A stretch of 64,000 bases of DNA. Source: Crambe crambe. Lineage: Eukaryota > Porifera > Demospongiae > Poecilosclerida > Crambeidae. The stretch is from assembly GCA_963924555.1 (NCBI GenBank), contig OZ004584.1, positions 1,611,001 to 1,675,000 of the forward strand, written 5' to 3'. Numbering within the stretch: the stretch's first letter is position 1; each line of letters begins with the position of its first letter. Under the pieces are notes generated by a model. That model had not been told where the DNA came from. It worked only from the letters and a program-made list of their open reading frames with translations, and searched no databases. This document shows, piece by piece, positions 56,870 through 64,000 of the stretch. A program made the position numbers and the translations under genes.

Positions 56870-57595
56870 TTATTGACAGTCTTCAGGAAATGAAATGTCC
56901 CATATTTTTAGCTCCTCCTCAGTTTCACAGGGAATCCTATGACGGCAAGTTAGCTGTATCCTTTCTTTTTCTCCCTGGTAGCTACCACTAAAGTTAACAC
57001 TCCATGGATATCATTATACAGTAACTATATTCTACAGTTTACTTTTTTACAATCAGGACAATGAAACCTTTCATCCCTGTGGGGTTTCAAATTAGCTCTT
57101 GATATCTATTATATAGAAAGGACACAGTACACAGAATGAAGTAACTATTGAGAAGTAAAATTACAGCTTTCTTCGGCTTTGAATAGTGATGACCCTTCAG
57201 GCTGAAATCAAGTTCCTTTGATTTTTTTACAGGCACCCTAATGCATGATTATCACCATCGTTTGTAATTGTTACAAAGAAAACCAACTTTTGTCTCACCT
57301 ACAATGAATCCACCCATTCCTTCGTTCGTAAGTGTAGGACACTTTCTGCTTTTTTGGGGTTGGCTCTTCAACATTATGGGGGGTTAATATCCTCTTTTTG
57401 GTTGGAGTCTTGGGAATTGATGAGTCTAGTAAGGGAGGGGGTAGACCTTGACACTGAGGAGGAGTGGGTGGTAATATAAAATTATCTTCATCTGCACAGG
57501 AATCCGCTAAAATGTGAGAACAGGTAAATCATTCGCTAAAGCTAACTCTGAGGCACATAGCTATATAACTCACTGATATCAGGGCAGTTTTCCAT
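56870..57595 (-). CDS. Four-exon, 123-residue unknown protein of the TTAA transposon
   Basis: Exons 57574-57595, 57299-57506, 57165-57201, 56870-56974; every junction is GT-AG and the joined 372 nt are open from ATG to TAA. The N-terminal half is Pro/Thr-rich with a likely basic nuclear signal (PPTPPQ, IPKTPTKKRILTP, EPTPKKQKVSY). The C-terminal half, RRNGWIHC...GHHYSKPKKA...LTCRHR..C, could be a small Cys/His metal site, ending ELKIWDISFPEDCQ. It is preceded by about 430 bp without genes, which may be its promoter. No family recognised. It is the only undamaged gene of this transposon. Confidence 0.6.
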
Positions 57596-58032
57596 AATTC
57601 TTCGAATATTGACAGTGCTGGTTCAGTATCGAATTTAGCTTCCAGTAGTGTTCCAGTACCATAATGACTACCATCTTTTCGATAGAATAAGACCTACTGT
57701 TACGGGAGAAATGCTACGGTAATGTTTCGTGGGTGGGGCTCATACAGCAACGTAGCGATTTGAACTTCATTAACAATTCAATACCGTACTACATTACGCC
57801 GTCGAGAATTTTTGGTTGTGTAACTAGAGCCAACTTACTGGTCAAAGTCTGGTTCCAACTATTTTGGTCCTAATTTTAAAAATTCTATTACTCACCTAAA
57901 AGACTAATCCATACGTCACCGCACTAAACTCGATGCACATGGCTAGAATTAAAAAAAATCAGGGCTGTTCATTTTCTTTCTTCAGATATTTGGGGAAAAG
58001 GAAGTTGTCCATAATTAATTATGTGATATGAG

Positions 58033-58950
58033 CTAGCTATATAGAGTGCGCGCGCTTGCTGCATAATACACGCGTACAAGAAACCACAAAAATTCAAAGG
58101 TGAGTAATGTGTGTGTGCAAGTGCCTGGTTCACGAATAGGCCTTCCATTGGGGTGTTCTGGAGCAGCTAGTTCAGGGAGAAGGGCATTGTTATAAAATGC
58201 CAAGAATTTGGGTAGCATGTGATCAGCCCAAAAACCTGAATCATAGTCAATCCTTTCAATAGATATACCTTTCGGGGTCCACACTACAAAGTCACACCAT
58301 CTTCTTTTTGTGATGGCCATGACACCCTGAACTTGATAGTAGTATTTGTCATTGTGTTTTAGTTTCACTTGGCCATTGTCCATGGTGCAAAAAAAATTCT
58401 CTTTGGAAGCTTCGATAGGGGTAATATCCCGGGAAGCATACGGGCATTTGTACTCAACAATGCCATGTATATCAGGTGAATTGTTATCCTCTACCTAGCC
58501 ATCAGGGCTACATGCCAAGCAACTATTGTTCATGCTAATGATTAAGCCTGATACCTTGGTAGTCACAGGAGTGCCCCTTCTTGCCATCTCTTGTAAGTAA
58601 GACTTTCGTGCATTATCTTCATTCTCTCACCCCCAACGTAAAGATGACACGAAATCGACTTGTACAACAAGGTTTTGACAGCATTGGCAACAGGGGTGGA
58701 TTTACGACGTTTGCATATAATTCCAAAATTTGAAGCAGTAAGCTGTGACCTCCTCAAGCTGTTCCATAGGCCTGTGGCATCATCTCCTTGTTGTCTGGTG
58801 TCATGCTCTATGTGAATAGCATTTCCAGTCCACTTCTAAATTCTGAACAGAGTCGACAAACTTCATCAGACGGTAGAGGTGGTTGAACTGACTGTGTGCC
58901 ATACACTTGCTTGGCTGAAGTTGAGGAGTCAACAGAACTGAAGTACCTAT
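58033..58950 (-). pseudogene. YqaJ-like PD-(D/E)XK nuclease
   Basis: In order: CRLCSEF, a shift, EHDTRQQ, RSQLTASNFGIICKRRK, a shift near 58625, YLQEMARRGTP, CLACSPDG followed by an in-frame TAG near 58497, GIVEYKCPYA, then an open part to 58033 with KYYYQVQGVMAITKRRWCDF and GISIERIDYD. These are hallmarks of YqaJ-type recombinase nucleases (SPDG Asp, ExK in VEYKCP, YYxQxQGxM). Similar nucleases are common in large invertebrate transposons, where a role in end processing or replication has been supposed. At least two shifts and one stop. Confidence 0.75.
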
Positions 58951-59153
58951 TGGTAATTAATTATAATATGTTTAGGTTTGGTGTGTATACCATTCCTATA
59001 GGATTCCATTAAAATCGTCCCTACTTTACCTAGGTTAGATTATATTTTGGAATGCTGTGCTTTAAAAAGAATATTATATTTTTACATCCAAAAAGGACAG
59101 TTCTGCAGCCAAGGATTTTGAGGGGAGCAGGGAGGGCAATAGAAGTATGGGAA

Positions 59154-60941
59154 TTAATTGTACATATTTATAGTTGTACATACGTACTTCGTCTTTTTGC
59201 GTTTTTCTTTGTATTCTGTTGTGGATTTCCTCTTCATCATTTTCTCATGTTCATTAACTCTGTGCTCACTGAAGGACATTCTCAACTCTCCAGGTTCAAT
59301 TCCTGTTGTTTTCGACCATGATTTTGAAGACCAGTCGGGTCCAAGCTGAAATCTCAATCCAGCACCATATGTGCGATGCTGAAAAGAACCCCTCTGGATT
59401 CGATTGTAGTATTTCCCTCCATCAAATTTGCATCTAATGTTCATGAATGCCTCAGCCACATTACTTGTGGAGTTTGAAATCAGTTGCGGAGCCATGGACA
59501 CGAGACGGTCACCTGCCCTTTGTATTCGACAAAAGAGATCATCAGGTATGTTTTTGCGATCACAGGAAGCATTTATACCACGTGCTTCATCCTCTTCATT
59601 ATGTATTTCTGTTTCTTGCTGAAGAATTGCATCAAGCGTACTTGATATACTTGAGTTATTATCATGTGTATTGCTATCTGCAATTATCATCTGATTATAG
59701 ATTCAGTAGTTTTTGCTGCCACTTTGCAGAAAGTGGGACTGCAATATGTGTGATTATTGAACACATGATTTGGTCCATTTCTCAAATCTTTCCTAAGCCT
59801 TTGTACATTTTTACTCTTACTATGCATTTTGATTGCACATCTTGCTCCAACCACTAGTCGTTTCATTGCTTTTTGTGTTAGTCCTCCTTTACCCTTATAC
59901 CTGGGAAAATCTTGCACTATCTTTTCCAATCTGTTACGGTAACATTTCATTGCATGATTAGCACATTCCACTTTAGTTACCATGTTTCCCCATACAGGTA
60001 CGTACTGTTGAATGCTATTCATAACCGAGCTGTCGCCATCTCCAATTACTCTCATATACCTCAACCCATGCATCTTTTCAGCAACATTGAAGCCTGACAC
60101 TAAAATGTCTACTTCCATCGCACTGGATGATCCGAACCTGTTTTTATAGCAGATATGCTTCTGAGGTGGTAAGTTTTTATTGTGTGCAATTGTGCAGATA
60201 GAGCAAAATTTATTACGAACTCCTAAATATAATAGTTTGTTCGTTTCCTTGCCTATAGCTATGCTTATGCGAGCGTTTTGACCACCCACCATCAATAACT
60301 ACTGTGATAGATGGAACCCCTTGAAAGAAATCCTTTCTTTCCACAGCTAGATTTTTTTCTTCTTCACCTGCCTTTATAATTTCATCTGATAAAATTTCTC
60401 CCCATTTCTTGCCAATTTGTGTTTCTATATGATTGAATGTTGGTTTAGACATACCAGGGGCATTAATTGAGGCCATGAATTCATTTAGATTTCTTTGCCC
60501 TCCACCTGTTGCCATTTGACCCCACACAGCCCCCACATTAACACTGTATCGTGTATTCATTCCCTTAGACCCCACAATTTTGTCAGAAGATTCTATGGCT
60601 AGTTTCTCATCACAACCATCACATGACACTTCAAGAACTGATGCCAAACCATCACGACGGACTTCACCACTAATAAAACAGTTACCTTCACACTGCTTGC
60701 CATGTTCTGATACAGTAGTGATTCCTTCAGACAAACGTTTTAAATCCATCACACGAGCACCTACCATAGATGGTGGAGCAGAAGGCAGAGATATTGAAGT
60801 GGATATTGAAGCTGAGGATGATGGTGCAGGAGTTAAGGGTGATACTGGACGTTTCCAACGTGCAGCTATAGCTAATTTAGCTGCCCTACGTCTCCTTTTC
60901 TTTTTCTGGGACTTTGGGGTTGGACGGTGTTGGTTCGGCAT
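59154..60941 (-). pseudogene. Mutator-like DDE transposase of the TTAA element
   Basis: Three overlapping readings (60213-60941, 59687-60295, 59154-59690) form one protein of about 600 residues with breaks near 60240 and 59690. N-terminus basic (KKKRRRRAAKLAIAARW), a CEGNC...CDGCDE Cys cluster, then NVGAVWGQMATGGG, ITVVIDGGWSKRSHKHSY (first Asp), SSSAMEVD, RVIGDGDSSV (second Asp), ECANHAMKCYRNRLEK, and NSTSNVAEAFMNIR with QRGSFQHRTYGAGLRF. This is the pattern of the metazoan Mutator-like transposase domain. It would cut and join the 13-bp ends. A deletion or shift lies right after the first catalytic motif. Confidence 0.78.
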
Positions 60942-61171
60942 TAGAAGATCGGCTCTCGAAATTTAAAAAAAAAAAACAACTAAATTCTCAAAGATACAGC
61001 TGTTTCCACATGCACATTACTCATAATAGTAGTATAAAATTGTACTTTGTACTGTGAATTTGGGGGGTTTACAGGTACAAGCATGAATGTCATTATGTGT
61101 GGTAACTAACTTACGCGCGCTAAATAAGCTGTTGATTAATTTTAGTAGCGCAGGGTTTACCGCCACCTTAA

Positions 61172-62030
61172 ATTAAAATAACTAAAAGCTCTATGTAAAC
61201 AAGCATGCTATACTTACACGTACGTACCTATATAGACTTTGATTAATGTTTTGCTTGATAAGACCCCATATGGTGAATGAGTTAGTTGATGCCGGGCGGG
61301 TGATTTTATTCCTAAATCTTCTCTGATATAGCTACGTATCAGTGGCAGAGATACTGGGGGCTGACATTTTGTTGTGGCCCTGCATATGAAGAAGGGGATG
61401 TTGAGTGATAACTAGCTAAGTATGTAACCATCACCCTCTAACAGTCTACATATTCACCTTATCCACCAGACTGCAGCAGTGTAGTGAAAGCTGTGTTTGT
61501 CAATGATGAGAATGTCTGAGTGGTAAGGTACTTCTTCACTACTATATACTGTGGTTGTGGATGTTCAGGTGAAGCTTCATTACCTCTCCTATGTGACATG
61601 GTTGAATTTCAAATCAGACCCTAAGTTCATGGTAACCAAGAACTTGTACCAGAGGGATCGGATCATTGCCAATGTGTTCCTAAAAAGGCCAGTGAACCCT
61701 TTTAGCTACAGAACAACCATTTTTCACCTATTTAGGTTGATGGACCCATATCCATTTCCTCCTCCCATTTTTGTCGATTTTTTTTTCATTAGTTTGTTTA
61801 TTGGTATATACATATGCAGATGACATGCCCCCAGATGCACCACATGCCCTTACTTTATGTTATCTTAATGCAGTGTTTAACCAAAATTCTAAATTCTTAA
61901 ACAATCTTTCTATGAAGCTATAGCTAGTATATTTAAAGCCAGAATGTCCACTATAAGTTATAGCTAAAGGCCAAAAAAATTATTCCACTATCATCTAAAA
62001 CTGTCACAATCTCATACTCTCGTATTCTGA
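61172..62030 (+). pseudogene. Unrecognised coding remnant, block B copy
   Basis: Resumes block-B backbone. Around 61551-61730 reads VVDVQVKLHYLSYVTWLNF, KFMVTKNLYQRD, NVFLKRPVNPF, preceded by KAVFVNDENV near 61490. It corresponds to 10910-11170 in block A, which differs by a short indel. The remainder of this stretch is non-coding. Family unknown. Confidence 0.35.
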
Positions 62031-62036
62031 CTTGTT

Positions 62037-63329
62037 TCAATAGCTGTCACAATTTTCTTCTTCCTCGTATTCTAACCTGTTTTGGGTAACTATCCTTTCC
62101 TCCATGCACTTCATGACCGTATGGTCCAGTTCCATAAAGTATTTATTGTGAAAGAGAGAGTCGGGCTGCTGCATATGTGCTTCCACTACCTTTGGCAGGT
62201 CGACTGCTGTGATGATGCATATGTCATGTACCACTTTCCCAAGGCAACTAATGGGATTTCCCCCCTTGGGTTCGATCCAAAACGCCTTTTCGATGAAAAA
62301 GCAAGGAATGTGTTTGTCGTATCCTCCTGGTACATGAGGAAGCATATATACAGTTGCATAAAAATGCTCTTCTGAGTATCTGCACAGTTTGAAGAACTCA
62401 CGAAACTTCCTCATGGTTCTATTAAACACGAGAAATCTTGCAAATTTAACTGATATTGCATTGTATGATGAACTCTTATAAAATGCACTGTCATTAAATG
62501 AAGGGGGTGCTAACTGTGAGAGCTTGAGGGAATAATTCTTAACACTCTCCTTCATTCGATATTCAAACTCTCGTGCTGTGAGTTTGTGTGCTTTAATGGA
62601 TGAAGATCCATTTAGCTTTATGAGTCTTTCCACCATCTCCCTGTTGGTCATCAGGGGAAGCTCTTTCCCACACAAGTTGATCACATACTTCCATTTGTAC
62701 TTCTCTTTGGCTCTGAACTTGACAAGATCAGTCATACAGCTCATTTGAGCTTCCATAATGGTCTCCTTTCCCCACACCACGTCAATCAATTTTGAAGGAA
62801 TGATGATATTCTCAAAACAGCTAGCAATTTTTCGAAAGAAAGCTTTGTGTGGAGATTTGGCATCACAGTGGATGCAGTAGGAGTTTTGAGGTCTGTAGAG
62901 GAGACGCAGCAATCTGAGTACCTGTTGGGGATTATCGTACACTACAAAGGTGAATGCTATTGGGAAAGACCTCTCTAATTTAGAGTTATACAAGTTGTTG
63001 CTGAAAGAATCTCTAAGCCAGGAACAGTTTTGCATCTTTCTCATTAATGCTTCATCTGTTAGGGCATTTCTCCATCCCGACACCAGCGACATCGTTCTAT
63101 TTATCTCTTTCTTATCTCCAGATATCACTCTACTACAATTCACTGCTACTTCAGGTTCAACAGAGGTCACGTAGCCTCTATCCCAAGCCCTGAACCTTCC
63201 GGGGGGTACTCTACACATAGCTCTAGTTTCTCCATACTGAAGCACCATCCAATAAGCATCAAACATTGTCAGAAATAGCACAACTAGTGGCAGCATACAA
63301 AGTAGGAACAATGACTTTGCTATACTCAT
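62037..63329 (-). CDS. Core-2/I-branching beta-1,6-N-acetylglucosaminyltransferase-like protein (GT14)
   Basis: Single exon, 430 residues, matching the usual 400-440 of GCNT-type enzymes. Short N-tail and signal anchor (residues 5-24, LFLLCMLPLVVLFLTMF), stem, then the Branch domain: FPIAFTFVVYDNPQQVLRLL, CIHCDAKSPHKAFF, EAQMSCMTDL, YVINLCGKELPLMTN, KFARFLVFNR, FYATVYMLPHVPGGYD, and FHNKYFMELDHTVMKCMEE at the end. By family a Golgi type II enzyme that adds GlcNAc in beta-1,6 linkage to O-glycan cores or polylactosamine. An extra T near the 3' end relative to block A replaces the last residues (ENCDSY). Exact acceptor cannot be told from sequence. Confidence 0.85.
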   Translation of the reverse strand: MSIAKSLFLLCMLPLVVLFLTMFDAYWMVLQYGETRAMCRVPPGRFRAWDRGYVTSVEPEVAVNCSRVISGDKKEINRTMSLVSGWRNALTDEALMRKMQNCSWLRDSFSNNLYNSKLERSFPIAFTFVVYDNPQQVLRLLRLLYRPQNSYCIHCDAKSPHKAFFRKIASCFENIIIPSKLIDVVWGKETIMEAQMSCMTDLVKFRAKEKYKWKYVINLCGKELPLMTNREMVERLIKLNGSSSIKAHKLTAREFEYRMKESVKNYSLKLSQLAPPSFNDSAFYKSSSYNAISVKFARFLVFNRTMRKFREFFKLCRYSEEHFYATVYMLPHVPGGYDKHIPCFFIEKAFWIEPKGGNPISCLGKVVHDICIITAVDLPKVVEAHMQQPDSLFHNKYFMELDHTVMKCMEERIVTQNRLEYEEEENCDSY

Positions 63330-63542
63330 CTTTATCTACTCTATTAAATTTATAGTAGCTAAGTTATATATTGCTAGTCATAGCCAACTGATCAATATTT
63401 CACTAGCTATGCTTGTATTGGCAAATAAAAAAATGCACTTGTAGCTGTATCGGGATTCATTAGAAGTAATACTCTATGGCTACAGAGGCATGCAGGTTGC
63501 TTATCCACAACTATGTAGAGTATTACTGTAAGTGATCAATCA

Positions 63543-63779
63543 TCACAATATTCAGACAGCAAAAAATGGGTTGATTAGTAATTTGACCCTTCAGATTCAA
63601 TACCATCAGCACCTAATATGTACCCAAAGTTTCAAGTCCCGAAAATAAATGGTACTATAATTGTTACTGTCATTATTGCTTGTTTTTTTGTTTTTTTTTG
63701 TGATCTGTAGGTGCAGCTGAAGGGTCAAATTACTAATCAACCCATTCAACCCATTTTTGCTATCTGAATATTGATTACC
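63543..63779. repeat. MITE with about 50-bp inverted arms
   Basis: CAATATTCAGACAGCAAAAA...TTTGACCCTTCAG at the left is answered by CTGAAGGGTCAAATTACTAA...GCTATCTGAATATTG at the right; no coding. Confidence 0.85.
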
Positions 63780-63840
63780 TAAAAGTGCCTTTAAATTCAG
63801 GTTTGTAATGCAGTGGTATTTGAAGTTTGACTTTTATAGA

Positions 63841-63915
63841 TGGAGACACAGGGGAAGGATCGAACTTCCAGTCTTCCAACTTTGACAATCATACCTAGAA
63901 AACTCTGCCATAAAC
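63841..63915 (-). repeat. tRNA-like segment, possible SINE
   Basis: On the - strand TGGCAGAGTTTTCTAGG resembles an A box and GAAGTTCGATCCTTCCC a B box, about 40 bases apart, as in tRNA-derived Pol III promoters. The cloverleaf is poor, so a functional tRNA is unlikely. Confidence 0.3.
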
Positions 63916-63961
63916 TGGTAGCTGTCTGAAATATGATATATTTGTGGGTGTATACAATCGG

Positions 63962-64000
63962 TGGACTGGACTACTGGACTGGACTACTGGACTGGACTAC
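63962..64000. repeat. Tandem TGGACTGGACTAC (13-bp) units
   Basis: Three units are visible and the array runs off the window end. Confidence 0.9.

Larger units (their letters stand above)
51744..61171. mobile_element. 9420-bp DNA transposon with TTAA target duplication
   Basis: The element proper is 51748-61167. GGTGGCGGTAAAC at the left is answered by GTTTACCGCCACC at the right; TTAA flanks both sides (51744-51747 and 61168-61171), and block A has a single TTAA at 6427-6430. All genes inside are on the - strand: a Mutator-like DDE transposase, a YqaJ-type nuclease, an open 123-residue spliced gene and a C-terminal fragment near the left end. A gypsy retrotransposon (about 4.2 kb) is nested within it, so the original element was about 5.2 kb. 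TTAA insertion is typical of piggyBac and Kolobok; the transposase type points away from piggyBac. Confidence 0.88.

Noticed and set aside
63841..63915. Functional tRNA gene
   Set aside because: A and B box-like strings are present but no convincing acceptor stem or anticodon arm; kept only as a possible SINE relic.

Overview
This window reads as eukaryotic, metazoan nuclear DNA. It is AT-rich, carries short GT-AG introns and many TAGCTA-type runs, and is crowded with transposons. The gene style (fibrinogen-related type II membrane proteins, GT14 glycosyltransferases, P-like, Mutator-like and YqaJ-bearing transposons) suggests a demosponge such as Amphimedon. The species is inference; no search was run.

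Host genes: the backbone is a tandem family of type II transmembrane proteins. Each has a short cytoplasmic tail, one membrane helix, an extracellular coiled stalk and a fibrinogen-related N-lobe (HYWIRSSNG, YCDMTRSC, GGW) followed by a Cys-rich C-lobe (HIWTFG, CPCDN, NNPPWF, DDIEVRICGDE). Six recognisable copies start near 4.15, 14.5, 23.3, 37.0, 39.7 and 42.5 kb, all on the + strand. Copies 1, 3 and 4 are open and intronless, copy 5 is open with one intron, and copies 2 and 6 are broken. Decayed exons lie between them. Two near-identical Core-2/I-branching (GT14) glycosyltransferase genes on the - strand close two large duplicated blocks: A (about 0.1-13.0 kb, one frameshift in its GT14) and B (about 41.2-63.3 kb, open GT14).

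Mobile DNA: comparing A with B gives paralogous empty sites for several insertions. Block A has a roughly 2.3 kb nested inverted-repeat element with a RecQ-like fragment, and a 4.0 kb Ty3/gypsy element. Block B has two large DNA transposons lying 31 bp apart. The first (45696-51716, 6021 bp) has 7-bp target duplications, long inverted ends with arrays of a 10-bp unit, a ten-exon DDE/integrase-type transposase gene and a convergent 17-exon gene ending in a protein kinase domain. Both gene models are open and phase-consistent. The second (51748-61167, 9420 bp) has TTAA target duplications, 13-bp inverted ends, a broken Mutator-like transposase, a broken YqaJ-type nuclease, an open four-exon 123-residue gene, and a nested gypsy element. 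Elsewhere there are a decayed gypsy element (15.9-20.7 kb), a decayed P-like transposase with an open convergent 364-codon ORF (32.4-36.3 kb), a 1.07 kb tandem repeat inserted at the stop codon of a family relic, a roughly 450 bp palindrome and several MITEs.

The most novel item is the 6-kb transposon that carries a spliced protein kinase gene as an integral convergent partner of its transposase. Exon models were assembled by hand from splice signals and reading-frame phase and have no transcript support.
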